64,000 nucleotides of DNA, from positions 30,188,529 to 30,252,528 of the forward strand of contig NC_091181.1 of assembly GCF_040958095.1 (NCBI RefSeq), read 5' to 3'. This DNA comes from Procambarus clarkii (lineage: Eukaryota; Arthropoda; Malacostraca; Decapoda; Cambaridae). Each line of letters opens with the position of its first letter. Positions within the stretch are counted from its first letter, which is position 1. Shown in pieces: positions 1 to 10,393 of the stretch. The position numbers and the translations under genes are program-made. The notes under the pieces were generated by a model. It was not told the origin of the DNA, did no database searches, and was given only the letters and a program-made list of their open reading frames with translations.

Positions 1-489
1 GGAACAGTGGCTCCCTCCACACACACACATGCAGGAACAGTGGCTCCCTCCACACACACATGCAGGAACAGTGGCTCCCTCCACACACACATGCAGGAAC
101 AGTGGCTCCCTCCACACACATGCAGGAACAGTGGCTCCCTCCACACACACATGCAGGAACAGTGGCTCCCTCCACACACACATGCAGGAACAGTGGCTCC
201 CTCCACACACACACATGCAGGAACAGTGGCTCCCTCCACACACACATGCAGGAACAGTGGCTCCCTCCACACACACATGCAGGAACAGTGGCTCCCTCCA
301 CACACATGCAGGAACAGTGGCTCCCTCCACACACATGCAGGAACAGTGGCTCCCTCCACACACACATGCAGGAACAGTGGCTCCCTCCACACACATGCAG
401 AAACAGTGGCTCCCTCCACACACATGCAGGAACAGTGGCTCCCTCCACACACACATGCAGGAACAGTGGCTCCCTCCACACACACATGC
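1..489. repeat. Minisatellite, ~31 bp unit
   Basis: About 16 copies of a 29-33 bp unit with core GCAGGAACAGTGGCTCCCTC followed by a variable CA run. Length differences between copies come from the CA run. The array is cut by the window start. All three plus frames are open through it, giving long low-complexity His/Thr-rich frames that are not genes. Confidence 0.95.
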
Positions 490-510
490 CCATGATAAGA
501 TGGGAGCGGC

Positions 511-530
511 GGGGGGGGGGGGGGGGGGGG
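511..530. repeat. Poly-G tract (G20)
   Basis: Twenty consecutive G separate the 31 bp array from the next array. Such a run is length-unstable and could form a quadruplex; its exact length may be an assembly artefact. Confidence 0.85.
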
Positions 531-624
531 AAGCCTCAAGCCTCACCCATGACCCTTACAGCAAGTGGAATAAATTTGCTTGTTGGTCGCTTCAGCTGAG
601 AGAATGACGACTGTGACATCTCTC

Positions 625-1112
625 CGCCCACGCCCACTCGACGACACCTCAACACCCACGCCCACACGACGACACCGCAACACCCACGCCCACTCGACGA
701 CACCTCAACGCCCACGCCCACTCGACGACACCAACACCCCCACGACGACACCTCAACACCAACACCCACACGACGACACCTCAACGCCCACGCCCACTCG
801 ACGACACCTCAACGCCCACGCCCACTCGACGACACCTCAACACCCACGCCCACTCGACGACACCTCAACACCCATGCCCACACGACGACACCTCAACACC
901 CACACCCACACGACGACACCGCAAAACCCACACCCACACGACGACACCTCAACACCCACACCCACACGACGACACCGCAAAACCCACACCCACACGACGA
1001 CACCGCAAAACCCACACCCACACGACGACACCGCAACGCCCACGCCCACTCGACGACACCTCAACACCCACGCCCACTCGACGACACCAACACCCCCACG
1101 ACGACACCTCAA
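625..1112. repeat. Minisatellite, 28 bp unit
   Basis: About 17 copies of a 28 bp unit containing CGACGACACCTCAACACCCA, with interspersed variants (CCGCAAAACCCACAC). The 190-codon plus frame over it (580-1152) is a Thr/His/Pro-rich artefact of repeat translation. Confidence 0.92.
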
Positions 1113-1577
1113 CTTTAAATTCTTAGAGAAAATCTTTACGTTCTTCTCCTAGATTTGTTCGTCTTTATCCGTTAAATTGACATCATATTGGTCAGCATAG
1201 GTCAAACAGGCCAATTGTGCCTTCTCCCTCCTGGCTTCCACACCGACAGACAGTGTGAAAGTCAATATTGCTTGGCATATCTCATATTTTAGCATTTAAT
1301 TGTACGTATAACTGAATTGTTACCACCATGTTAGGAGCAATCTTATGAACTCAATTTCAATGAACTTGTATAAATTTCTACGGATATTACCACTTTTTCT
1401 GAACCAGGTTATAAAGCTATACGCATGTTTAGCAAGGTTTTGTTTTTGTCTATCCATGTTTTACAATTATATTTTTATGATGTATATTCCTTGTAATAGA
1501 TAGGTTATGCATTACTATAAATTCCTATTACACGTAACCTCTATAAGTCTTAGCATGTTGATGCTATGCCACTTAAC
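1113..1577. other. Unassigned AT-rich sequence
   Basis: No convincing reading frame, repeat or element recognised. Confidence 0.5.
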
Positions 1578-1822
1578 AGTCAACGTGGCGCAGTGGTAAG
1601 GCACTCGCCTGGCGCCTTGCAAGCGCTTTGGCCTGGGTTCGTATCCTGGCCGAGGAGGATTTGACTGGACGCCAATCCTTAACTGTAGCCTCTGTTCACA
1701 CAGCAGTGAACGGGTACCTGGTTGTTAAACGATTTGGCGGGTCGTATTCCAGGGGATATTAGGATTAAGGACCTGCCCGATACGCTATGAACTCATGTAT
1801 ATATATAAATAAAGTAAAATAA
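1578..1822 (+). mobile_element. SINE-I copy 1 (tRNA-derived)
   Basis: The head has an A-box-like TGGCGCAGTGGTAAGGC and a B box GGTTCGTATCC, the internal RNA polymerase III promoter of tRNA genes. The family body follows: TTAACTGTAGCCTCTGTT, GTTAAACGATTTGG and GACCTGCCCGATACGCT. It lacks the cloverleaf fit of a functional tRNA. The 3' end is truncated or degenerate and runs into ATATATAAATAAA. Confidence 0.85.
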
Positions 1823-2349
1823 TAAATTCCTAACGTGTCTCATCCTAATTATTGTTCCAAAATATACAAAACACATATTTATATATAAAGGAAAACAAAA
1901 TCAAAAGGAAGGGGGTGGTAGGAGAAAAGCACACAGAAACTGTATTGGAGGGGACCTAAACATTCTCTTTAATGCGTTGTGTGTGGTTTCCTCCGAGGCT
2001 AAGGGTCCCCTTCTTCCAACCAGAGGTGGTACTTCCTTCTATTTATATATTTTGTCAATATATAAATATATATATTTACGGCCGTAAACCTGCTCAGTCC
2101 AATTGAAATGAATCTTGTAAATCATTTACCAATTTAAAAAACTGTTGAATTTTAAAATCCTACTTGAAAAATTCATCAGGACAAATGGGCGGGATATTTG
2201 ACAGGCCGCCGTATTCATGTTATTGTCGAAACCTCAAAAAAAAACTATTAGTGGCCCTCGGGTAAATATACAATATAAATGATATACTTTAGGCTAAAAT
2301 AGATGTCCCCCCCCCCTCCCTAAGGCCGAACTACTAATAAAACTACACA
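1823..2349. other. Unassigned AT-rich sequence
   Basis: AT-rich DNA with short TATATA stretches and two homopolymer runs. No gene seen. Confidence 0.5.
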
Positions 2350-2513
2350 AGCTGACTAACTCCCGGGGTACCTATTTCCTGCTTGGTGAACAGAGGCATT
2401 AGGTGATAAGAAACGTACCCAACCATTTTTTGTCGCGGGCCGGGATTCAAACCCGGAATTCCTGATTGTGAGTCGAGAACGAACCCGACTTTACTCCCCA
2501 GACCAACATATCA
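2350..2513 (-). mobile_element. SINE-II-related copy (minus)
   Basis: Reverse complement of the SINE-II body: GCTGACTAACTCCCGGGGTA, then GGGATTCAAACCCGG (a B box on the minus strand) and a degenerate tRNA-like head. The 3' tail is missing. Confidence 0.75.
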
Positions 2514-3194
2514 GTAGATTTTTTAATTTTGAGGAACGTTGCATTCAGTATAATTGCAGCATACTTTAATTTGCTCTGAGGATAGTTTGTACAAGGAATA
2601 TTCGAAAGCAGGTTCAGGTAGAGAATCAGAAATAATAAACCAGATTTATATAGAATAGAATATCTTAAAACCTAACTTTGAATAGCATTTTCTATCAAAC
2701 ATTAGTGAAAGAAAGAAAATGATTTTGGGGTAACTAATATATGTTTAAATTATTATACGTTTCACTAGTTGGTCACGATCTCTAATGAGAATATGAAAAC
2801 GGTGGCTTATTGAACGTTCCCTAAATCTTGCTGTCGAGTTTTCTTGTTGTAATGCGATGATTGATTTAGATTAAGCCACCCTAGAGGCACGGGCATGAAA
2901 AGCCCGTAATGTAATTCAAACTTTAGTAGTGTTTAGGTGCTAGCAATATACGAATATTACTCAAAATTTGAAGAAAAGATTATAAACTCGCACTCAGGGC
3001 AAAATTAACAAAATTTTACTTCCACTGTCCTCACGAGTGAACGCTTGAGAAACGGATGACTCTTAGAGATGTTAAAATGCTTTTTTTATCATAAGAATTA
3101 TAGATATATGAAACGAACTCCACTCATAATTTAGAAAGTAGATAAACAAATAGGTCGGAAATGATTGCATTAGACAACTGCATGGGGGGCCTGT
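2514..3194. other. Unassigned AT-rich sequence
   Basis: No open frame of note. It contains one short interspersed hairpin element at 2868-2911, listed separately. Confidence 0.5.
2868..2911 (-). repeat. Short hairpin repeat, E-like
   Basis: CACGGGCATGAAAAGCCCGT forms a hairpin. Its reverse complement recurs near 34227-34280 (ACTTACGGGCTATTCATGCC), flanked in both places by a GATTAAGCCACC-type sequence. It is therefore an interspersed element, related to element E through the ACGGGCT stem. Confidence 0.6.
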
Positions 3195-3319
3195 AATGCA
3201 AGGTCCAAGAGCTGAAGATCAATCCTGAAAACACATACACACACAGTACAATTAGGTGAGTACACACACACACGGTACAATTAGGTGAGTATTCACACAC
3301 ACACACACACACACACACA
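3195..3319 (+). mobile_element. LINE-A' 3' tail with duplicated end repeat and (CA)n
   Basis: GGTCCAAGAGCTGAAGATC matches the A' tail. It is followed by two copies of a TACAATTAGGTGAGTA unit, each ending in a CA run. The second CA run (3294-3319) touches the next LINE-A fragment. Confidence 0.65.
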
Positions 3320-3650
3320 AATCGTGCAAGAGTCAAGTAAAGAGAAAGATCTGGGGATTGATATCACACCGAACCTGTTCCCAGAAGCCCACATCAAAAG
3401 GATATAATCAGCGGCATATGCTAGATTGGCCAACATAAGAATTGCCTTTAGAAACTTGCGTAAGGAATCGTTCAGGACCCTGTATACCACTTATGTCAGA
3501 CGAGTCCTGGAGTATGCAGCTCCAGCGTGGAGTCCATATCTACTTAAACACAAAACAAAGTTAGAGAAGATTCAGAGGTACGCCACCAGAATAGTCCCAG
3601 ACCTGACAGGTATGAGCTACGAGGAAAGGCTACGGGAGTGGTCTTTCTAG
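3320..3650 (+). mobile_element. LINE-A copy A1, RT thumb fragment
   Basis: The plus frame reads an RT thumb segment: RTLYTTYVRRVLEYAAPAWS, then KTKLEKIQRYATRIV and MSYEERLRE. It is 5'-truncated exactly at the (CA)n and lost after the MSYEERLRE segment. The first part contains stop codons, so this is a dead relic. Confidence 0.8.
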
Positions 3651-3681
3651 TATCTGGGAGTTAGACAGCTGCTACGGGCTA

Positions 3682-3754
3682 CTTCCTGGGAATGTGCGTG
3701 TGTGTACTCGCCTAATTGTGTTAGGCGAGTACACACACGCACATTCCCAGGAAG
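3682..3754. repeat. Perfect 34 bp inverted repeat, 5 bp loop
   Basis: CTTCCTGGGAATGTGCGTGT... at 3682-3715 is the exact reverse complement of 3721-3754, with loop TTGTG. It lies where a plus-strand SINE-II body piece (3656-3690) meets a minus-strand SINE-II. It looks like two element ends joined head to head. Confidence 0.9.
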
Positions 3755-4045
3755 GAATGTTAGGCAACCCCCGCAAGCACCTAGCTGTGCTTGCGGGGGT
3801 TGAGCTCTGCTCTTTCGGCCCGCCTCTCAACTGTCAATCAATTATCAATTTTTTGCCCCCCCCCCCCACACACACACAGGAAGCAGCCCGTAACAGCTGT
3901 CTAACTCCCAGGCACCTATTTACTGCTAGGTAACAGGGTGCATCGGGGTGAAAGAAACTCTGCCCATATGTTTTCCGCTATCGCCGGGGATCGAACCCCG
4001 ATCATCAGGATTACGAGTACTGAGTGCTGTCTACTCAGCCTACTA
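3755..4045 (-). mobile_element. SINE-II copy (minus) with LINE-A tail
   Basis: In minus orientation: degenerate tRNA-like head with B-box region CGGGGTTCGATCCCC, body (AGCAGTAAATAGGTGCCTGG, TGTTACGGGCTGCTTCCTG), a GT/G run, then the LINE-A-like tail TTGACAGTTGAGAGGCGGGC and AACCCCCGCAAGCACAGCTA. It is a near-complete example of a tRNA head joined to a LINE 3' end. Confidence 0.8.
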
Positions 4046-4200
4046 CTTACACGCTAATGACAACCAAACACTCTACCAACTCCCTTCAAGTAGTCAATAA
4101 GAACTTCCTTTTCACATCTGGAAGTTCACTACCCTGACATCTTCAGGTTTTCCTAGACCCGTCTACCAGGGTTCTCCACAGCTCTCCCGGCTGCTACACC

Positions 4201-5085
4201 ATGAACTCTTCCTTGAGCAACAATGGTGCTTCACCTACTGGCATCACAGAAGCATGTGAAACTTCATTCCACTGCTCTTCTCACAGCTTGAGGTCCTGCT
4301 CCTCACTGTATGGCTGCTCTTCCACAGAGCTCAGTACCTTCCACAACCTTGGAGTCTCAGCAACTACTCCCTCTCTGCTGGCTTCCAAGATCTCAGCAAC
4401 TCCTTCCCCAGACAAACCTGCAGCCCATCGACACGCCAATAAAAATGTTCCTCTATAAACGCATTACCGACATGAATCACACACAATAAATGTTTCACTT
4501 GACATCTCTCTGCTTTTCGACTGCCGTGAGTGTGGACTCCCCCGTTTGAGCTGGTCCCATTTTCTGCCCTCCCTGGGAGTCCTCCGCTTCCCGGGCAGCC
4601 CTCTCACTCAGTCGCCCACCAGCGGTCGGAGTGGATGGATGTCGCTCCGCCCTCCAGGACGTTCCTCCATCTTTACTCTCTTATTTTGGCCTTCTGCCTC
4701 ATCAAAACATGCCTAACATATCAATAAACATTCGCTACGGTCGCTGGGCACACGACCAACTGCAGACAATCACTGTAAACTGGTTAAAATTGTGCTTACC
4801 AGAGTTAGTTGTACAAGGGCGCGCCCAGGCCCCAGCGTCGGACGTTGGCGCACTCCTCAGCCCACAAAAGTACCATTTAAACTTCTCTACAGGGCTTCTA
4901 TCCTTCATGACTTGAGCACGAAGTCGTCTCCAGGCTTCATACAAGAACGCCTGACTAATTCTCTTCTTGACGGAGCACGTAACATGAGATTCTTCCTCTG
5001 TTACCAGGAGCTCACAGACACTGCATCCCGCTCCCACAACATCAGCTACTCGAGTGAGGTCGAGACCCCTGCCTTGAGCCTCCTA
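4201..5085 (-). pseudogene. Possible degenerate coding segment, unknown product
   Basis: Two minus-strand stretches look translated. One (5085 to about 4790) reads through VVGAGCSVCELLV, FLYEAWRRLRAQVMKD and EKFKWYFCGLR for over 90 codons, and meets a donor-like CTCTG|GTAAGC near 4798. The other (about 4400 to 4200) reads SGEGVAEILEASREGVVAE and WKVLSSVEEQPYSEEQDLKL, then stops. In-frame stops and no recognised domain leave it open whether this is an old host exon set, a retroelement gag-like relic, or chance. Two AATAAA hexamers (near 4438 and 4484) lie on the other strand. Confidence 0.25.
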
Positions 5086-5289
5086 CCTTCCTCACAAACT
5101 CTCGACATCTCATGTCAAGTCATTTACTTATATTCTTGATCACTGCCCATACTCAAAAAACTATTTATCAAATCTATCCAATTATTTTACGTATGTATCT
5201 CCATGTCTATATTTCACTGACCTCTTATTTCGGTCAGGTTTTGCAGAATAACTCTCCAGGTAGACTCGTTTTTCAGCTACCTGGGATCA

Positions 5290-6228
5290 TAACAGGGTTG
5301 AGCTCTGGCTCTTTGGTCCCACCTCTCAACTATCAATCAACTAATGTATAGGTTCCCGAGCCTACTGGGCTCGGGAACCTATATCTACACTTGAAGCTGT
5401 GTATGGAGTCAGCCTCCACCACATCACTTCCTAATGCATTCCATTTGTCTACTACCCTGACACTGAAAAAAAATCTTTCTAACGTCTCTATGGCTCATTT
5501 GGTCATTCAATTTCCACCTGTGTCCCGTAGTACGTGTGCCCCTTGTGTTAAATAGCCTGTCTTTATCTACCCTATCAATTCCTCTGAGAATCTTATATGT
5601 GGTGATCATGTCCCCTCTAACTCTTCTGTCTCCCAGTGACGTGAGGTTTAATTCCCGTAGTCTCTCCTTGTAGCTCATACCCCCTCAGCTCGGATACTAG
5701 TCTGGTGGCAAACCTTTGAACCTTTTCCAGTTTAGTCTTATGCTTGACTAGATATGAGCTCCATGCTGGAGCCGCATACTTCAGGATTGGTCTAACATCT
5801 TGATATGAGCTTCAGGGGACAGGTCTGGCGTGATATCAACCCCCAGGTCTTTCTATCTCTCTGACTCTTGAAGTATTTCATCTCCCAAATGATATCTTGT
5901 ATCTGGTCTTCTACTCCCTACAGCTATCTTCATTACATTACATTTGCTTGGGTTAAACTCTAACAATCATTTGTTCGACCATTCCTGAAGCTTGCCCAGG
6001 TCTTCTTGAAACCTCAAGCTGTCCTCCTCTGTCTTAATCCTTTTTCATAACTTTGGCGTCGTCAGCAAACATTGAGGGGAATGAGTCTATACCCTCTGGG
6101 AAATCATTTACTTATATCAGAAACAGGATAGGTCCGAGTACAGAGCCCTAAGGGACTCCACTGGTGACTTCACGCCAATCTGAGGTCTCACCCCTCACTG
6201 TAACTCTCTGCTTCCTATTTCTTAGGTA
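5290..6228 (-). mobile_element. LINE-A copy A2, RT palm to 3' tail
   Basis: The minus strand encodes degenerate LINE-A RT. From the 5' side: EYLRNRKQRVTVRGE, SGVP*GSVLGPILFLI (stop replacing the Q of PQG), FADDAKVM, a thumb remnant, then MSYKERLRELNLTSL and the GTRTTGHRWKL C-terminus. The 3' tail GAGCTCTGGCTCTTTGG (plus strand) is shortened and lacks the CTAGGTGAGTAC end. Its 5' truncation sits directly on the (TG)n at 6229. Many stops and frameshifts. Confidence 0.85.
5348..5383. repeat. Hairpin in LINE-A tail
   Basis: ATAGGTTCCCGAGCC at the left pairs with GGCTCGGGAACCTAT at the right around a short loop. It is created within the LINE-A 3' region; other copies read differently here, so it looks like a local inverted duplication. 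Confidence 0.7.
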
Positions 6229-6258
6229 CTCCCTGTGTGTGTGTGTGTGTGTGTGTGT
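6229..6258. repeat. (TG)n junction between LINE-A copies
   Basis: About 15 TG units on the plus strand, i.e. (CA)n on the minus strand. It is the 3' tail of copy A3 and at the same time the 5' flank of copy A2. Confidence 0.9.
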
Positions 6259-7166
6259 ACTCACCTAGTTACTCACCTAGTTGTGCTTGCGGGGGTTGAG
6301 CTCTGGCTCTTTGGTCCCGCCTCTCAACCGTCAATCAACAGGTGTACAGGTTCCTGAGCCTATTGGGCTCTATCATATCTACACTTGAAATTGTGTATGG
6401 AGTCAGCCTCCACCACATTGCTTCCTAATGCATTCCATTTGTCAACCACTCTGACACTAAAAAAGTTCTTTCTAATATCTCTGTGGCTCATTTGGGCACT
6501 CAGTTTCCACCTGTGTGCGTGTGCCCCTTGTGTTAAATAGCCTGTCTTTATCAACCCTGTCGATTCCCTTGAGAATCTTGAATGTGGTGATCATGTCCCC
6601 CCTAACTCTTCTGTCTTCCAACGAAGTGAGGTTCAATTCCCGTAGTCTCTCCTCGTAGCTCATACCTCTCAGCTCGGGTACTAGTCTGGTGGCAAACCTT
6701 TGAACCTTTTCTAGTTTAGTCTTATGCTTGACTAGATATGGACTCCATGCTGGAGCCGCATACTCCAGGATTGGTCTGACATATATGGTATATAATGTTC
6801 TGAAAGATTCCTTACACAAGTTTCTAAAGGCCGTTCTTATGTTAGCCAACCTGGCATATGCTGCTGATGTTATCCTCTTGATATGAGCTTCAGGGGACAG
6901 GTCTGGCGTGATATCAACCCCCAGGTCTTTCTCTCTCTCTGACTCTTGAAGTATTTCATCTCCCAAGTGATACCTTGTATCTGGTCTCCTGCTTCCTACC
7001 CCTATCTTCATTACATTACATTTGCTTGGGTTAAACTCTAACATCCATTTGTTCGACCATTCCTGCAGCTTGTCCAGGTCTTCTTGAAGCCTCAAGCTGT
7101 CCTCCTCTGTCTTAATCCTTCTCATAATTTTGGCGTCGTCAGGAAACATTGAGAGGAATGAGTCTA
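6259..7166 (-). mobile_element. LINE-A copy A3, RT thumb to intact 3' tail
   Basis: A minus frame from 7149 to 6472 is open for 225 codons: FPDDAKIMRRI (catalytic FADD altered to FPDD), LQEDLDKLQEWSNKWMLEF, KCNVMKIGVGSRRPDT, RTLYTIYVRPILEYAAPAWS, MSYEERLRELNLTSLEDRR. A small deletion in the GTRTRGHRWKL region shifts the frame; the rest follows at 6554-6360 (NALGSNVVEADSIHNFK). It ends with the tail GCTCAACCCCCGCAAGCACA and two copies of CTAGGTGAGTA, then (CA)n. This family normally has an endonuclease plus RT; only the last third is present. Confidence 0.9.
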
Positions 7167-7480
7167 TACCCTCTGTGTGTTTACTAGTTGTGTTTTGCGG
7201 GGGTTGAGCTTTGCTCTTTCGGCCCGCCTCTCAACTGTCAATCAACTGTTTACCAACTACTTTTTTTTTTTTTTTTCTCCCACACCACACACACACACAC
7301 ACCCCAGGAAGCAGCCCGTGACAGCTGACTAACTCCCAGGTACCTATTTACTGCTAGGTAACAGGGGCACTTAGGGTGAAAGAAACTTTGCCCATTTGTT
7401 TCTGCCTCGTGCGGGAATCGAACCCGCGCCACAGAATTACGAGTCCTGCGCGCTATCCACTAGGATACGAGGCCCCTTCT

Positions 7481-7484
<4 letters not shown>
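7167..7484 (-). mobile_element. SINE-II copy (minus), near full length with LINE-A tail
   Basis: In minus orientation: tRNA-like head GGGGCCTCGTATCCTAGTGG with B box GGGTTCGATTCCCGC, body GGCAAAGTTTCTTTCACCC, TACCTAGCAGTAAATAGGTA and ACGGGCTGCTTCCTGGG, a (GT)n and A16 linker, then the LINE-A tail GTTGATTGACAGTTGAGAGG to CACAACTAGTAAACACAC. The head abuts (TG)n on its 5' side. Confidence 0.88.

Positions 7485-7533
<49 letters not shown>
7484..7533. repeat. (TG)n microsatellite
   Basis: About 24 TG units, directly at the 5' end of the minus-strand SINE-II. Confidence 0.95.
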
Positions 7534-7534
<1 letters not shown>

Positions 7535-7602
7535 CGCGCGCGCGTGCGTCTGTAAGAGAAATATGTGTAGTAGATATAATTGAGGAAAAAAATTAGTTAG
7601 AA

Positions 7603-7666
7603 AGCCCGGGTCCAAGAGCTATATTCTGCAGATATAAATAGTAAAAAAAAGTACAAATAGTTTAAA

Positions 7667-7737
<71 letters not shown>
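7603..7737 (+). mobile_element. LINE-A'-type 3' tail with (CA)n
   Basis: GGGTCCAAGAGCT and TTCTGCAGATATAAATAG resemble the A' tail seen at 24930-24970. It is followed by about 35 CA units (7668-7737). Confidence 0.6.
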
Positions 7738-7739
<2 letters not shown>

Positions 7740-8640
7740 CAACGTCCGGTCAGCTAACGGTGGGATCAAGCAATTCTTATAAAAAAAACATATATTACAC
7801 AAACACTCTGCATAAGTGACTCCACTACGTGACAGAATAAACGGCGTGTTGAGCCGATAACCGCCTGAGTACCAACACCTGTCACCAGCCAGGTCTAACA
7901 TGTGGCTCGCGGGGAGATGGCGCGAGTAGGCAATGGGGAAGGTGAAGGGAAGCAGAAAAGAAGGAGGAGGAGCAGGTAAAGGGAACGGATAGAAGCACAG
8001 GTGGAAGGAAGCCGGTGGAAGGGCTGGAGGGAGGTAAGGGCAGATGAAACAATTCTAAGAGATGGATGGTAGAGTTGACCCCTCAAACGCCCTCAGTTCA
8101 GCCTGTTCTACAAAGAACGTCACATTTCGTTCGTATGCGTTAACTAAGGCCAAAACCTTTCGTACTAGAAAAGGGAAGCGGCTGACGAAAGTGACGTTCA
8201 GTCCCGTTTTCTGCTTTGTGTCCTCTGGTAGGTTAGGAGAGGACACTAAGTTGACCGTTTTCTTGACGATGGGAAACCTTAAGAGGACGGGCTGCTCAAC
8301 TAGGTGAATAAAAGTAGGTGAGCACTGCTGGTCAGTATCTGGTCCACCTGGACCCATAGATGACGTGCTGCAGCGTTACCAAGTGTACGTGCTGCAGCGT
8401 TACCAAGTGTATGTGACTGTTGTTGGCCTTGTTAGTTCCAAGACGATTGTGGTTATCGCCCGTAACTCAAACAATCTTCAGGGGAAAAGATAAAAAGTCA
8501 GAAAGACGTGACGCTTGACTGTCAAAAGACGACGCAGAGAGACAGGGTCTCTCGGGTATTTCGGTCGTCATTGCTGGAAGGTCTTGAAACACGCCCAAGG
8601 CGTCAGCAAACTCTGGAGTGTGCTTGGTGTTGTCTTGGGC
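7738..8640. other. Unassigned sequence
   Basis: No recognised gene. A 100-codon minus frame (8055-8357) and an overlapping plus frame (8062-8307) show no domain. A 24 bp direct duplication (GTGCTGCAGCGTTACCAAGT core) lies at 8364-8411. Confidence 0.45.
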
Positions 8641-8649
8641 GAGCTAGGA

Positions 8650-8725
8650 TACATGTGTGTATACCATATACATGTGTGTATACCATATACATGTGTGTAT
8701 ACCATATACATGTGTGTATACCAGA
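8650..8725. repeat. Minisatellite, 19 bp x 4
   Basis: Four copies of TACATGTGTGTATACCATA at 8650, 8669, 8688 and 8707. Degenerate PLE-1 sequence starts right after it. Confidence 0.93.
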
Positions 8726-8734
8726 CATACCAGA

Positions 8735-9935
8735 GCCACACCTGAAGAGTCTTCTCGAGGCATGTACAAGGAAGCTCCTTTCATCAGACCGCAAGGTGAC
8801 ATGTATCTACAGATAGACGGAGTAGCAATGGCCCTCTCCCCGTAGAAGTGCTATTTGATAATTTTTACGTAGGCAACATCGAAGAAAGTCTTCAGTAGCA
8901 GGCACAAACCATGCGTATACTGCCGTTATGTCGATGACATATGTAATAGTAAAAGAGCTAGAAGAACTAATCAATATAAAAAAGCCATCTAGAAAGAGAG
9001 AGTCAAGGACTCCGATTCACCCATGAGAATAGTAACAATAACAGTCTGCCTTTCCTGAATGTGTTAATAACAAACACAGAAGCATCTCTAGGCACCAGCG
9101 TATATACCAAGCCTACAGACATGAACAGTGGCAGTGAGTGCCACCAAAGAGCCAGTCTTCTCAACGCTTATATCCGTCGATTCCTTACCCACAGCGCTGA
9201 GTGGAGCAACGTGAGTTGGGAGTTTGAAAGGATGACATAAGTATTAGTGAACAATGGCTATAGTAACCATGAGATCAACACTACTATAAGACGACACTTG
9301 GACCGGTGGTACAACCCTGAACCAAGAAGAGAAACCATAACACCTCCACTAAAATTATATTACAAATCCACAAAGCACAGCGAATACAAGAGAGAAGAAA
9401 GAATAATAAAAGAAATAATCCGTAAAGGAGTAAGAAGCATAACCGCTAACCAAAACACAGACATCATCAATACTATCAAATAAAAAAAATCACTGACCTC
9501 ATTAAACACAGCCCAAAGCCAACAGAGAACCCTTAATAACAGTCGAACTCTGTATATATGTCCACCTGCCCCCACGGACGATGTGACCTTCAATCTCAGG
9601 ACATAGGCATGACGTCGCCCAAGCTCACGAGCCGCTTGACCTGTCATCTTCAATCAACCTAAAAATCCCTCGAGACAAGCCCAAGACATCACCCGAACGA
9701 GAGAAATGCAGAATAAAAACACTGGCATACAAGATAAAGCCCAAGATGTAAGGAAATTATAAGTTCTTGAAGCTCCACACACATAAACGTCCAACAACCG
9801 ACCACCACAAACACGCGAATAACAGAATTACTCACTCTACCCACCGTTAGAGTGAGAGCAAGACTGGGACATGAACATGCCCAACGATAACGTCACTGCC
9901 CAACAGGCCATGCCCATTACGGTCACCTGAGCCTC
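8735..9935 (+). mobile_element. PLE-1, Penelope-like element relic (RT to GIY-YIG)
   Basis: 5'-truncated. Across shifted plus frames it reads the Penelope-type RT: MYLQIDGVAMALSP (usual form IDGVAMGSPLG), then KPCVYCRYVDD with the catalytic YVDD at 8927-8938, SLPFLNVLI, VYTKPTDMNSGSECH and LLNAYIRRFLTH. An open stretch at 9247-9483 contains LKLYYKSTKHSEYKREERII, the linker typical of Penelope elements. Further shifted frames resemble the C-terminal GIY-YIG endonuclease region (LYICPPAPTDD, KLTSRLTCHL-like). Several stops and frameshifts make it inactive. Penelope-like elements copy themselves by target-primed reverse transcription. Confidence 0.8.
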
Positions 9936-9936
9936 A

Positions 9937-10307
9937 AACCCGTTCTCGCACTTTTGTATAGTCAATATTGACTTATTATATACGTGCATATGTGACATAC
10001 TAAACATACTAGTTTACCTTGAAAAGCTTCATAGAAAACACCGACCTTACCTAACCTTCTTAGTATGTTAAGATAAGCATCTTATTGCGTCGTAATTACA
10101 ATTATTACTTAACCTATTATAGGTATAGGATAAGTAATAATTGTAATTATGAAGCAATAAGATGCTTATCTTAACATACTAAGAAGGTTAGGTAAGGTCG
10201 GTGTTTTCTATGAAGTTTTTCCAAGGTAAACTAGTATGTTTAGTATGTCACATATGCACGTATTTAATAAGTCAATATTGACTGTAAGAAAGTGCGAGAA
10301 CGGGTTG
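9937..10307. repeat. 370 bp palindrome at PLE-1 3' end
   Basis: The left arm from AACCCGTTCTCGCACTTTT (9937) is the near-exact reverse complement of the right arm ending AGTGCGAGAACGGGTT (10291-10306), with the centre near 10119. Arms include GTCAATATTGAC, TTAGTATGTTAAGATAAGCA and TACCTAACCTTCTTAG. Few mismatches occur over about 180 bp arms. It directly follows PLE-1, so it probably joins two PLE-1 3' ends tail to tail. Confidence 0.9.
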
Positions 10308-10393
10308 GAGCCTCAACTACCCCTGTCACCTGACTTACCCTTCTCCGCTCACTTCACTTCTACTCTTTTGATTTCGCCTTTTCTTTTCTTAAG

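Noticed and set aside
7..1152. Long open frames of 160-190 codons in the first 1.1 kb
   Set aside because: They are translations of 31 bp and 28 bp tandem repeats, open in several frames and on both strands, without protein features.
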